Of a stretch of DNA of 51,509 nt, positions 36,040 through 43,913 are shown one piece after another. The translations under genes were made by a program, and so were the position numbers. The notes beneath the pieces were generated by a model that saw only the letters and a program-made list of their open reading frames with translations, ran no database searches and was not told the DNA's origin. The stretch comes from Candidatus Dormiibacterota bacterium. Lineage in GTDB: Bacteria; Chloroflexota; Dormibacteria; Aeolococcales; Bog-877. Numbering within the stretch: the first letter of the stretch is position 1; each line of letters begins with the position of its first letter. The stretch spans positions 1 through 51,509 of the forward strand of contig DAHVDN010000005.1 of NCBI GenBank assembly GCA_027313505.1, given 5' to 3'.

Positions 36040-36429
36040 TCAGTGCTGGTCGGCCTCCGCATATGCCTCGTAGGCGTCGGAGTCCATGAGCTCTTGCGGA
36101 ACCTCACCGGAAAGGCGAACCCTGATGAGCCAGCCGCCTTCGTAGGGGTCCTGGTTGACGACCTCCGGCGCAGAAGCCGCCGCGGCGTTCACCGCCGTCA
36201 CCTCACCGGAGAGTGGCGAATAAAGGTCACTGGCGGCCTTCACCGACTCGACCGCCCCCAGTCGGCTGCCCGCCTCCAGGCTCGCTCCGACGGCGGGCAG
36301 CTCCAGAAATATGACGTCCCCAAGTTGGGCCTGAGCGTGGTCGGTGATTCCCACCAGCGCCTCCCCATCGTCCTGAAGCCGAACCCACTCATGGGTCTTG
36401 CTGAATCGATAGCCGGTCAGTTCTGACAC
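36040..36429 (-). CDS. gcvH: Glycine cleavage system H protein
   Basis: 129 residues. It carries the lipoyl arm that moves the aminomethyl group between P, T and L proteins. The lipoylated lysine is in GAVESVKAASDLYSPLSGEV near residue 66, with the usual N-terminal SKTHEWVRL and C-terminal GGWLIRVRLS. GTG at 36429 has GAGGAGGA about ten bases upstream. It follows gcvT by 27 bases. Dihydrolipoamide dehydrogenase is not encoded in the window. Confidence 0.96.
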   Translation of the reverse strand: MSELTGYRFSKTHEWVRLQDDGEALVGITDHAQAQLGDVIFLELPAVGASLEAGSRLGAVESVKAASDLYSPLSGEVTAVNAAAASAPEVVNQDPYEGGWLIRVRLSGEVPQELMDSDAYEAYAEADQH

Positions 36430-36456
36430 GTTCGAGTCCTCCTCTCTCGGCCTGCT

Positions 36457-37560
36457 CTATCCGATGGGTCGCCGGTAGAACGGTAGCGGTACCACGGTGG
36501 CCGCCGCCGACTGCTCGGGGTCGCGGCGAATTCGGATCTGAAATTCCCGTCCCAGCACTGCGGCTGCTAGGTCGACATAGCCCATGGCAATCCCGGTCTC
36601 GACGGTGAACCCGAACGAGCCACTGGTCACGACCCCCACCTGCTCCCCACCGTCAAAAATCTCATGGTGGGGGCGGGCGATCTGTCTCGGGCCCAGCTGG
36701 AGCCCCACGAAAGCCCGGGTCGGTGCTTCCGCGATGGAGAGGAGGGTCTCGCGCCCGATGAAATCCCCCTTCCCCGGCTTCACCACCCATCCCAACCCAG
36801 CTGTGATCGGATCGATCTGGTCGTCGATGTCCTGGCCGTAGAGGCGAAGGCCCGCCTCCAGCCGAAGGGTGTCCCTGGCCCCCAGTCCAGCCGGAACCAG
36901 ACCGTATTGGCCGCCCCGTTGCTGAATCGAGGTCCAGAGCTCCTCCGCCCGGCTGGCCGGACCATATAGCTCGAACCCATCCTCCCCGGTGTATCCGGTA
37001 CGAGACAAGCGCACCTCAATGCCTGCAACTGTCCCCGGCCGGTGATGGTAGTAACGAAGGTCAGACAGCTTCCCGCCTTCGACCAACGGCTCAAGGATCT
37101 CAAGCGCCAGCGGGCCCTGAAGGGCCAGCAGGCAAGTTTCGGCCGACTGGTCGAGCAACTCCACGCCGGAGCTTGGAAGTTGGCCCCGCATCCAGTCCAG
37201 ATCCGCGTCATGTCGGGCGGCGTTGATGACACACATGTAGCCCTCCTGGTCGCGGTATACCAGCAGGTCGTCGACGATTCCCCCGTCCTCGTGGCACATG
37301 ACGCTGTACAGCGCCCGTCCGGCGGTGAGCTTGGAGACATCGTTGGTTATGAGGTGCTGGAGATAGTCCTGTGCCCCGGGACCGCTGACGCTGACCTCTC
37401 CCATGTGTGACACGTCGAACAGTCCCGCGCGGTGGCGGACGGCGTCGTGCTCGTCCCGGATGCTGGTGTACTGAAGGGGCATCATGTAACCGGCGAACGG
37501 CACCATGCGCGCCCCAAGGCGTCGGTGGGTTGCCCCCAGGGGGACTTCCAGGTCACTCAC
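36457..37560 (-). CDS. gcvT: Aminomethyltransferase (glycine cleavage T protein)
   Basis: 367 residues. It releases ammonia from the aminomethyl-lipoyl H protein and forms 5,10-methylene-tetrahydrofolate. Hallmarks: [39 protein letters not shown], the folate-site aspartate in the early central region, and a C-terminal barrel with [11 protein letters not shown] start at 37560 overlaps the upstream sigma-like gene by four bases (GTGA). It is the first metabolic gene of the operon. The product couples glycine breakdown to one-carbon supply and, through co-transcribed pyrE, to nucleotide synthesis. Confidence 0.96.
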   Translation of the reverse strand: MSDLEVPLGATHRRLGARMVPFAGYMMPLQYTSIRDEHDAVRHRAGLFDVSHMGEVSVSGPGAQDYLQHLITNDVSKLTAGRALYSVMCHEDGGIVDDLLVYRDQEGYMCVINAARHDADLDWMRGQLPSSGVELLDQSAETCLLALQGPLALEILEPLVEGGKLSDLRYYHHRPGTVAGIEVRLSRTGYTGEDGFELYGPASRAEELWTSIQQRGGQYGLVPAGLGARDTLRLEAGLRLYGQDIDDQIDPITAGLGWVVKPGKGDFIGRETLLSIAEAPTRAFVGLQLGPRQIARPHHEIFDGGEQVGVVTSGSFGFTVETGIAMGYVDLAAAVLGREFQIRIRRDPEQSAAATVVPLPFYRRPIG

Positions 37561-38150
37561 TCCTCTTCCATCTCCTCTATGGTCTCCGCCAGCTCCCGGT
37601 CATGCTGGGCGGCAGCCTCCGAGACCGCGCGCCGAAGCTGCCGGACACGCTCCCCAGACCACCCCAGGCGGGCGGCCAGCTCGGTATCGGTGGGTGGCTG
37701 CCCCGCTTCCTGCCTCAGCTCTACCTCAAGCGCGAAGAGCCTTTCGCCGTCGCGCGCCCACTGCTCATCCTGGGCCCTCGCGCTGGACTCCTCCTCAAGC
37801 GCCGCCGAGATCGATGCTGCAGCCACCTGGCGCGCCCTGGCGCGGAATTGCTCTGGAGTCAAGGGTTGCTCCCGCGAGAGGCCGTGGACGAGCTTTAGGA
37901 GCGCCGTGGTCCCCTCCTGAAAAAGATCTCCCGTGGAGGTGCCGGCCCGTGCGGCCGCGGATGCCTCTTCCAGCACCATCCAGAGATGGTGCTGGACCAG
38001 CTGGCGCCGCGGGTCCTCGTCCAACCCTTCATAGCCCACCGACGCGAGCAGCCCCGCGGTGGTTTCCGAATCCAAAGGCGGGAATTCGCTGACCATATCG
38101 ACGATGGTCACCATCTCGTCATCTTGGGGCGGCGGCTTGGGAGTTGCCAC
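37557..38150 (-). CDS. Sigma-70-like protein lacking region 4, first gene of gcv operon
   Basis: 197 residues. Residues 49-92 resemble sigma region 2.1-2.2, with the core-binding signature DLFQEG at 75-80 and the preceding LVQHHLWMVLEEA. Residues 134-178 resemble region 3 (LEVELRQEAGQPPTDTELAA, RLGWSGERVRQLRRA). The region 2.4 promoter-reading helix is poorly kept and region 4 is absent; the end is acidic. It may bind RNA polymerase core without recognising promoters, or be a sigma derivative with another role. GTG at 38150 lies six bases after TATACT, predicting a leaderless message. It overlaps gcvT by four bases, so it is made with the glycine cleavage enzymes. Confidence 0.7.
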   Translation of the reverse strand: MATPKPPPQDDEMVTIVDMVSEFPPLDSETTAGLLASVGYEGLDEDPRRQLVQHHLWMVLEEASAAARAGTSTGDLFQEGTTALLKLVHGLSREQPLTPEQFRARARQVAAASISAALEEESSARAQDEQWARDGERLFALEVELRQEAGQPPTDTELAARLGWSGERVRQLRRAVSEAAAQHDRELAETIEEMEEE

Positions 38151-38156
38151 GGCCCG

Positions 38157-38162
38157 AGTATA
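38157..38162 (-). promoter_or_regulatory. -10 TATACT, leaderless promoter of sigma-like/gcv operon
   Basis: TATACT on the minus strand, then CGGGCC, then GTG at 38150. No ribosome-binding site. Divergent to the zwf promoter 48 bases away. Confidence 0.65.
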
Positions 38163-38209
38163 GGCAGCTTCTTTGGGTAGCCAAAGGCAGCGCTCACCTT
38201 CATCGGCCT

Positions 38210-38215
38210 TAGACT
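38210..38215 (+). promoter_or_regulatory. -10 TAGACT, leaderless promoter of zwf
   Basis: TAGACT, then CGAAGG, then GTG at 38222. Six-base spacing as in parA and lepB. No -35 consensus is seen. Confidence 0.6.
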
Positions 38216-38221
38216 CGAAGG

Positions 38222-39664
38222 GTGCCAACGCGAGCCCTGCGGGTTCCCCCGGATCAGGATCTGGTCGTCTTCGGAGCGACGGGAGATCTGGCTCGCCGGA
38301 AGCTTATTCCCGCCCTCTATGAGCTGAGCAGTCAGGGGCTGCTCCCAAGAAAGGGGGACGTCGTTGGCACGGCCACGGGCCCTCTCGACGACGAGGGCTT
38401 CCGCTTATTCGCGAAAGAGTCGGTCATGGAGTTTGGGCGAGGTCAGTTCGAGGAGCGGGCGTTCACCGCATTCGCCAGACGGCTCCGTTACGTGCCCGCC
38501 CTCACCAATCCGGGACCCAAGCTGGCCAAGGTTCTTAAGCTTCCGCGGCGGGTCGTCTACTTGGCGGTACCGCCTTCCTCCTTTTCGCCGATCTTGCAGG
38601 AGCTGAAGGACGCCGGGCTGGCCCGCGGCTCCTCGATCATCATTGAGAAACCGTTTGGTCACGACCTCGCCTCCGCCAAACGGCTCAATCAGGCGCTGCA
38701 CCGGACCGTGCCGGAGGAACGCATCTATCGAATCGACCACTATCTGGGCAAGGAGACGGTGCAGAACCTGCTGGTTTTCAGATTCGGGAACACCTTGGTT
38801 GAGAGAATCTGGAACCGAGATGTGGTCTCCCACGTGCAGCTGACCGTGGCCGAAGATATCGGAGTTGAGAATCGCGGACATCTATACGAAGAGACCGGCG
38901 CCCTCCGAGACATCATGCAGAACCACCTGTTTCAGCTTCTTGCTCTGACCTGCATGTCACCTCCCAGTTCTTTCGATCCGGAAGCGCTCCGTGACGAAAA
39001 AGTGAAGGTGCTTCAGTCGATCCGCCCGGTGGCGCCGGCGGAGGTGGTCCGGGGCCAATACACGCGTGGCTCGATCAACGGGAAGACCATGCCGGGATAC
39101 AGAGAGCTGGAGGGCGTCTCGGCTGACTCCGATACCGAGACCTACATCGCCCTCCGCCTGGCGGTGGACTCCTGGGCTTGGGCCGGCGTTCCGTTCTATC
39201 TGCGCTGTGGGAAGGCGCTGGTCACCAGGCGGACTGAGATCATGCTGTTCTGCCGCGATGTGCCGCTCCATCTCTTCGAGGGAACGGGGATCGAAGCTCT
39301 GCAACCGAACCGGGTGACGATTCGGATCCAGCCCGACGAGGGAATCTCCTTCTCGTTCGTGGCCAAGGAGCCCGGCCCGCTGGTGGTGGAACAAGGGGTG
39401 CGCATGGACTTCTCCTATGGGAAGTCATTCAAGACCGAGCCCGCCGAGGCGTATGAACGGCTGCTGCACGACGCGTTGCTGGGAGATCACACCCTCTTCA
39501 TCCGACAGGATGAGACGGAATTCGCCTGGCAGGCGCTGCAACCGGTCCTCGACCAGATGCCCGAAATCAAGCTGTACCCAGCAGGCAGCGAGGGCCCTGC
39601 CGAGGCGCAGAACTTGATCCTGAGTGGCGCGTGGCACCGCCTAGGGCACCACACAGACGACTAG
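38222..39664 (+). CDS. zwf: Glucose-6-phosphate 1-dehydrogenase
   Basis: 480 residues. It oxidises glucose-6-phosphate to 6-phosphogluconolactone and makes NADPH. The cofactor loop is VVFGATGDLARRKLIPALYEL. The active-site peptide is YRIDHYLGKETVQN, with EKPFGHDL before it. Substrate-domain marks include NRGHLYEETGALRDIMQNH and FYLRCGKAL. GTG at 38222 is six bases after a -10 hexamer and fits the usual N-terminus length. No opcA, pgl or gnd is adjacent. It is divergent from the gcv operon across only 71 bases, so a shared control region is likely. Confidence 0.96.
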   Translation: MPTRALRVPPDQDLVVFGATGDLARRKLIPALYELSSQGLLPRKGDVVGTATGPLDDEGFRLFAKESVMEFGRGQFEERAFTAFARRLRYVPALTNPGPKLAKVLKLPRRVVYLAVPPSSFSPILQELKDAGLARGSSIIIEKPFGHDLASAKRLNQALHRTVPEERIYRIDHYLGKETVQNLLVFRFGNTLVERIWNRDVVSHVQLTVAEDIGVENRGHLYEETGALRDIMQNHLFQLLALTCMSPPSSFDPEALRDEKVKVLQSIRPVAPAEVVRGQYTRGSINGKTMPGYRELEGVSADSDTETYIALRLAVDSWAWAGVPFYLRCGKALVTRRTEIMLFCRDVPLHLFEGTGIEALQPNRVTIRIQPDEGISFSFVAKEPGPLVVEQGVRMDFSYGKSFKTEPAEAYERLLHDALLGDHTLFIRQDETEFAWQALQPVLDQMPEIKLYPAGSEGPAEAQNLILSGAWHRLGHHTDD

Positions 39665-39667
39665 CCC

Positions 39668-39691
39668 GGTGCCAGTTATCGCGCTGGCACC
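39668..39691. terminator. Bidirectional hairpin between zwf and the SH3 gene
   Basis: Perfect eight-pair stem GGTGCCAG/CTGGCACC with an eight-base loop, four bases after the zwf stop. The stop codon of the convergent gene lies in the loop. No T-tract follows on either side. Position strongly suggests termination in both directions. Confidence 0.55.
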
Positions 39692-40266
39692 ATGTCCGGA
39701 ACCAGCTGATCCGCCTCGATCCACCCATCCTGAGAATCGGGCGGGTCGCCTGCCCTTACCTTGACCCATCGTCCCTTCTGCTGGAGCGCCACCAGTGGTG
39801 ACGCTGGGCGGACGGGGCGGCCCCTTGGGGCTGAATGGTCCGGCTCCATGAAGATTGGGTACCCGGTGCCGGCCCAACTCTGAACCACGGTGCAACGGCC
39901 CGCTGGAATGCTGCGATAGCGATACACGGTGGCGGCGTCCCGCTCCCCGCTGCCCAGAATACGCAGCAGGTTGGAGGCCCGCATGGTCGCGCTGCGCTCG
40001 CCATCCGCAGTTACGGTGACCCGGGTCCCGGAATCGATCGACCGGCATTCGATTCGGATCCGGTTCTTGGGATATCGAACCTTGCTCCACTGTCCGAAAA
40101 AGCCATTGGCCAGATCCTGAACCACCTCGGCCGTGTGCTCGTCGATGACTTGGAAGCTGAACGGAGGGAGCCCAAGAACCTGCTCCGCAACCGCGAAAAT
40201 CTCCCGTGGGGGTGCGAAGACGGTCGCGTCCCACCTGTCGTGGCGCTTCCGACCCAGATAGAGCAT
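39676..40266 (-). CDS. Hypothetical protein with C-terminal SH3-like domain
   Basis: 196 residues. The N-terminal 125 residues show a SRPBCC-like layout (FAPPREIFAVAEQVLGLPPF, VRYPKNRIRIECRSID, TRVTVTADGE) but are not assigned. The last 55 residues look like a bacterial SH3 domain (SPLVALQQKGRWVKVRAGDP, GWIEADQLV). There is no signal peptide, so it is cytoplasmic unless exported otherwise. ATG at 40266 lies six bases after TACAAT with no Shine-Dalgarno, a predicted leaderless start. It follows the FemX-like gene in the same direction, separated by 35 bases. Confidence 0.65.
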   Translation of the reverse strand: MLYLGRKRHDRWDATVFAPPREIFAVAEQVLGLPPFSFQVIDEHTAEVVQDLANGFFGQWSKVRYPKNRIRIECRSIDSGTRVTVTADGERSATMRASNLLRILGSGERDAATVYRYRSIPAGRCTVVQSWAGTGYPIFMEPDHSAPRGRPVRPASPLVALQQKGRWVKVRAGDPPDSQDGWIEADQLVPDMVPAR

Positions 40267-40272
40267 GGCTAA

Positions 40273-40278
40273 ATTGTA
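40273..40278 (-). promoter_or_regulatory. -10 TACAAT, leaderless promoter
   Basis: TACAAT on the minus strand, then TTAGCC, then ATG at 40266. Lies in the 35-base gap after the FemX-like gene. Confidence 0.6.
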
Positions 40279-40301
40279 GGGAAGAGTCAGAGCGCGGCCG
40301 A

Positions 40302-41369
40302 TCAGGTGAGCAAGGGGCGGCGCCGCAGCAGCCACCTCTCGAGGTGATGAGCTAAGGTGTCTGCGGGCGGGATGACAGGGGCTAGCAGCAGCCCACTGTT
40401 GGAGACCATCCGCCCACCCCACCTGGTCTTGAAAGTGGCGTATCCGTGGGCGGGGTCCTCCGCGTTGAAATTTCGAGGCATACCCCACATGTCGTATACC
40501 CGACATCCCTCGGCTATACCCCACTCGATCGCCGCCCAATGGAGCGCGTAGCTGGCTCGAGCCTCGGGGTGAGCTGTGGAGGTGCCCCCGTACAGGTAGA
40601 TCAGTCTTGGACCCAAGGCGACCACCATGGCCGAGGCCAAGGGCTCCCCCTGCAGTCGAGCGGTGAAGATCTCGGCCCGGAGGCTCTCGCTGGCCTGCTG
40701 GTAGTACTCCAGTGGTCGAGTTTGGAAGCTCTGTCGCTTTACCGTCCCCAGGTGAAGTTGGTAGAAGGTGGTCACCGCTTCAGAGGAGTGCTGGATGTCG
40801 ACGAGCACCCCCTGCCTCTGGGCAATCCGGATGTTGCGCCTGGCGGCAGGCGGCAATGCCCGAGAGACGACCTGGGGGTCGAAGTTCAGCTCCACCTCCC
40901 AGGAGTTGCGGTGTTGAATGTCGAAGTGCGCAGAACGCAGGCCAAGGGTCCCCCGTAGCTCGCGGGCGGCGGGGTCGGCCACCGGCCACTCCGGGTCCAG
41001 GCGCAGCGCGAACACCCGCCGCCGACGAAGTTCGTGAGCCGCCCTCTTCAGAAGCGCCGCTGCGGGCTGGATGTCGTGCACCGAGATGAGAACTGGCCCT
41101 CTGGGGGCGTAGGCCCACCCCAGACCGAACGGGGCAACCGACCGATGGAGGATCTGAATCGCTCCGACCCAGGTCGCACTTCCCGGCCACTGCGCGATCA
41201 GGCGAAGCACCGACCATCCATACCGGTGACGGAGCTCGCCCCAGCCCCAAGACTGCATCAGTACTCCGCCGCAGCTGGTACCGACGAACTCGTCCCAACG
41301 CTCCCGATCGAGATCCGTTGCGAGCCGCGTTCCAACTCCGCCGGCGGCGCCGTTTAAAAGTGCGCTCAC
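40302..41369 (-). CDS. FemX/FemAB-like peptidoglycan bridge aminoacyltransferase
   Basis: 355 residues with two GNAT-like halves. Marks are FVGTSCGGVLMQSWGWGELR, YAPRGPVL, ALRLDPEWP, PPAARRNIRIAQRQGV, FYQLHLGTVKRQSF, ASAMVVALGPRLIYLYGGTS and the closing YDMWGMPRNFN with HGYATFKTRWGG. Such enzymes add amino acids from tRNA to the lipid II stem peptide at the membrane. GTG at 41369 sits six bases after GATAAT with no ribosome-binding site. It is divergent from the NfeD-SPFH pair. The amino acid added is not known. Confidence 0.88.
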   Translation of the reverse strand: MSALLNGAAGGVGTRLATDLDRERWDEFVGTSCGGVLMQSWGWGELRHRYGWSVLRLIAQWPGSATWVGAIQILHRSVAPFGLGWAYAPRGPVLISVHDIQPAAALLKRAAHELRRRRVFALRLDPEWPVADPAARELRGTLGLRSAHFDIQHRNSWEVELNFDPQVVSRALPPAARRNIRIAQRQGVLVDIQHSSEAVTTFYQLHLGTVKRQSFQTRPLEYYQQASESLRAEIFTARLQGEPLASAMVVALGPRLIYLYGGTSTAHPEARASYALHWAAIEWGIAEGCRVYDMWGMPRNFNAEDPAHGYATFKTRWGGRMVSNSGLLLAPVIPPADTLAHHLERWLLRRRPLLT

Positions 41370-41375
41370 CAGGAG

Positions 41376-41381
41376 ATTATC
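41376..41381 (-). promoter_or_regulatory. -10 GATAAT, leaderless promoter of femX-like gene
   Basis: GATAAT on the minus strand, then CTCCTG, then GTG at 41369. Confidence 0.55.
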
Positions 41382-41415
41382 GGGTTCGCCATCTGAGCCG
41401 TTCCTGAACTAGGCG

Positions 41416-41421
41416 TACACT
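41416..41421 (+). promoter_or_regulatory. Candidate -10 TACACT for nfeD-SPFH
   Basis: TACACT is followed by nine bases and GTG at 41431. A leader of about two bases is predicted; there is no ribosome-binding site. Divergent to the femX-like promoter within 61 bases. Confidence 0.45.
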
Positions 41422-41430
41422 CAGACTGCA

Positions 41431-42237
41431 GTGCGCCGTCTGGCCATCGCAGGTGCCGCTCTGGTGGCCATTTCGGCCTCCTTGGGGTCCCAAGCCCCAG
41501 CGCTGGCGAGTGGCTTGGCGGGGAGTGGCCTGCGAGCGGCTCAACCCCGTCCTTTCCTGCCCTCCCAGTTGAGCGTTCTGTCGGACCCCAACGTCGCCTT
41601 CGGTCTGCTTCTGCTGGCGATGCTGGGGCTGGGGCTGGAGCTTGTCCATCCTGGAACACTTTTCCCAGGGATAGTCGGGCTGACTGCGGGCGGGCTGGTC
41701 GTGGTCGGCCTGATCGGGGCCAGGGTTGACCCCATCGGCTTGCTGGTGATTGGGATAGCCGTCGGCCTGTTCGTGGTCGACCTGGTGGCCGCCTCACACG
41801 GGGCGCTGACGGTTGCCGGGGTGGCTGTCGCCATCGCCGGGGGCGTACTGATGTTCTGGGGTAGGCCCATCAGCCCGATCGCGGTGGTTGGGCTCCCCCT
41901 CGGTCTGGGCGCCGTCTGGGCAGTCCTGAGCCGGAGAGCTCTCGAGGTTCGACACCGCCCCTACCCGAAGCAACCGCAAGAGCTGCTGGGGGAGACCGGT
42001 GTCGTCATGGATGGCGGAAATGGGGTCGGCCTGGCGTCGGTAGCGGGGGAGCTGTGGCGCGTGGTCGCTCGCGACTCCGCTCCGATTCCGGAGGGGTCGG
42101 AGGTGGAGGTCATCGCTCAGGACGGACTAACCCTAATTGTGCGTGTGACAGATCTCCCGGACGAAGCCGGGATCAAAACCGTCTCGGCGAGGACGGACCT
42201 CCCTCAACTGGGACGGCAAAAAGGAGTCAGTTCATGA
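41431..42237 (+). CDS. NfeD-like membrane protein (short form)
   Basis: 268 residues. A signal-peptide-like start (RRLAIAGAALVAISASLG) is followed by about four or five membrane helices (residues 50-70, 76-95, 106-126, 130-150). A C-terminal OB-fold NfeD domain covers about 185-245 (GETGVVMDGG, GELWRVVARDS, GSEVEVIAQDGLTLIVRV). The serine-protease half found in long NfeD proteins is absent. The stop overlaps the SPFH start by four bases, the common NfeD-stomatin pairing in which the OB domain contacts SPFH oligomers. Confidence 0.85.
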   Translation: MRRLAIAGAALVAISASLGSQAPALASGLAGSGLRAAQPRPFLPSQLSVLSDPNVAFGLLLLAMLGLGLELVHPGTLFPGIVGLTAGGLVVVGLIGARVDPIGLLVIGIAVGLFVVDLVAASHGALTVAGVAVAIAGGVLMFWGRPISPIAVVGLPLGLGAVWAVLSRRALEVRHRPYPKQPQELLGETGVVMDGGNGVGLASVAGELWRVVARDSAPIPEGSEVEVIAQDGLTLIVRVTDLPDEAGIKTVSARTDLPQLGRQKGVSS

Positions 42238-43106
42238 ACGGCGCTCTGGTGGCGGTGGTGGTGGTTGTGGCGGTGGTGGCGATCCTCATTCTGATCGCTT
42301 TCGCAACCGGCTTTCGGGTCATCAACGAGTACGAAAGGGGAGTGGTGCTGCGCCTGGGCAGGTTGATCGACGTCAAGGGGCCCGGCCCGCGCCTGATCAT
42401 CCCGTTCGGCTTTGACCGCATGGTCAAAGTTGACCTACGCGTGATGGTGCATGAGGTGCCGCCGCAGGATGTGATAACCAGCGACAACGTGACCGTCCGG
42501 GTCACCGCAGTGGTCTTCTTCCGGGTGGTGGATGCCCGTGATTCCTATGTCAAGGTTAGAGATTACATGAGCACGATCTCCAAGACCGCCCAAACGACGC
42601 TCCGCTCGATACTGGGCCAGTCGACCCTTGATGAGTTGTTGAGTCGCCGGGACAAGGTGAACGCGGAGTTGCAGACCGTCATCGATGAGCAGACCGAGCC
42701 ATGGGGGGTCAAGGTGACCGCCGTAGAGGTAAAGGACGTCGACCTGCCGCAGTCGATGCAGCGGGCGATGGCGCTGCAGGCCGAGGCCGAGAGGGAGAAG
42801 CGTGCCAAGATCATCCGCGCCCAAGGGGAGTTCCAGGCCGCCCAAACCTTGGCCGACGCCGCTCAGGTCATTGGAACCCAGCCCGCAACCCTGCAGCTAC
42901 GATATCTGCAAACGCTTTCGGAGATCGGTGCCGATCAGAACACGGTGGTGGTCTTCCCGGTACCGCTGGATATGTTTGAGCCCTTCTTCAAGATGAAGGG
43001 AACCGCAACCGCCAAGAACGGCCATAAGTCTGCCCCGGCTCCGACGGCCCTCAATGAAGGTGAGCCCTCGGGGATGTCGGCAAACGGGACTGGGGCCGAC
43101 TCCTGA
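42234..43106 (+). CDS. SPFH/Band 7 protein (stomatin-like)
   Basis: 290 residues. One N-terminal membrane helix (about 4-24) then a Band 7 domain: RVINEYERGVVLRLGRLIDV, KGPGPRLIIPF, VPPQDVITSDNVTVRVTAVV, SILGQSTLDELLSRRDKVN. A coiled coil with QAEAEREKRAKIIRAQGE and the AQTLADAAQ stretch follows. The tail is disordered. It forms oligomeric membrane scaffolds. AAGGAG lies seven bases before the ATG at 42234. It is made with NfeD, whose stop overlaps this start. Confidence 0.92.
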   Translation: MNGALVAVVVVVAVVAILILIAFATGFRVINEYERGVVLRLGRLIDVKGPGPRLIIPFGFDRMVKVDLRVMVHEVPPQDVITSDNVTVRVTAVVFFRVVDARDSYVKVRDYMSTISKTAQTTLRSILGQSTLDELLSRRDKVNAELQTVIDEQTEPWGVKVTAVEVKDVDLPQSMQRAMALQAEAEREKRAKIIRAQGEFQAAQTLADAAQVIGTQPATLQLRYLQTLSEIGADQNTVVVFPVPLDMFEPFFKMKGTATAKNGHKSAPAPTALNEGEPSGMSANGTGADS

Positions 43107-43168
43107 CGGACGGGGCCGCTGGAGGCGTATCTCCGCTTGGGAGGGCGCCACAGGGGCGCTTCCTCCTA

Positions 43169-43846
43169 TTGGGGTCCGGCGAATTCCAGCCTTGGGCTGG
43201 CCCCGCGGAGATCGCCGCGATCAGTGTCGCCCACGGCGACGGGTCCGTCGCCATCCTCGCAACCGCCAGCGCACCGGAGGGGGAGGCCGTATTCCAACGC
43301 TGGAATGAGCAGGGACTCCGTCATTACGAGTCGCTGCGGATCCCGGCACGGGTGCTAGCAGTTCGGGATCGCGAGGACGCCCAGGATCCAGAAACCGCTC
43401 GATCAGTTCGAGCCGCGAGCCTGGTCTTCTTCTCCGGGGGTAATCCCAGCTACCTGCGAGCCACTCTCGTGGATACAAGATTGTTCTCTGCGATTGAGGA
43501 ACTGCTCGCCGCGGGCGGAGTCTACGGCGGATGCAGCGCCGGTGCGATGGTGGCAGGAGCTCAGCTTCCCGGAGGGCGCGGACTTGCCCGGTTCGCCTGG
43601 GGGCAGGGCCTCAGCCTGGTGGAGGGCCATATCTTTGGAGTCCACTGGGATGCGCCCATGATGCTCCCCTTCCGAACGGTGCTCTCTGGCAGGGTGCCCC
43701 CGGACTTTCAGTTCCTGGGGATCGGCGAGGACACTTCGATCTTCAGCGCTGCCGAGGGGTGGCTGGTGAGCGGGAAGGGCGCGGTGGAGCAGCGCCATGA
43801 GGGGCGGCGGCAGCGGTACACCGCCGCGGAGACCATCCCTTATTGA
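43169..43846 (+). CDS. Cyanophycinase-like serine peptidase (S51 family)
   Basis: 225 residues, shorter than typical cyanophycinase (about 270). The nucleophile is the Ser in YGGCSAGAM, and FFSGGNPSYL and GEDTSIF are also shared with the family. Early strand is LGSGEFQPW, expected a few residues after the start. TTG at 43169 is used because no ATG or GTG precedes it in frame; the true start could be earlier. S51 enzymes cleave peptides after Asp or beta-Asp-Arg. No cyanophycin synthetase is in the window, so the substrate is open. Confidence 0.75.
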   Translation: MGSGEFQPWAGPAEIAAISVAHGDGSVAILATASAPEGEAVFQRWNEQGLRHYESLRIPARVLAVRDREDAQDPETARSVRAASLVFFSGGNPSYLRATLVDTRLFSAIEELLAAGGVYGGCSAGAMVAGAQLPGGRGLARFAWGQGLSLVEGHIFGVHWDAPMMLPFRTVLSGRVPPDFQFLGIGEDTSIFSAAEGWLVSGKGAVEQRHEGRRQRYTAAETIPY

Positions 43847-43874
43847 TTCCGGTCCCGGGGGCCCGGGTTGTCTC

Positions 43875-43890
43875 TGTTTCACGTGAAACT
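43875..43890. promoter_or_regulatory. parS centromere site
   Basis: TGTTTCACGTGAAACT differs from the consensus ParB site TGTTTCACGTGAAACA only in the last base. It lies 12 bases before the parA -10 hexamer and so covers the -35 region. It is the only copy noticed in the window. Confidence 0.92.
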
Positions 43891-43901
43891 GCGCCCGATC
43901 C

Positions 43902-43907
43902 TATACT
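43902..43907 (+). promoter_or_regulatory. -10 TATACT, leaderless promoter of parA-parB
   Basis: TATACT, then GACGCG, then ATG at 43914. No ribosome-binding site. With an 18-base spacer the -35 would be TTCACG, inside parS. Confidence 0.7.
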
Positions 43908-43913
43908 GACGCG

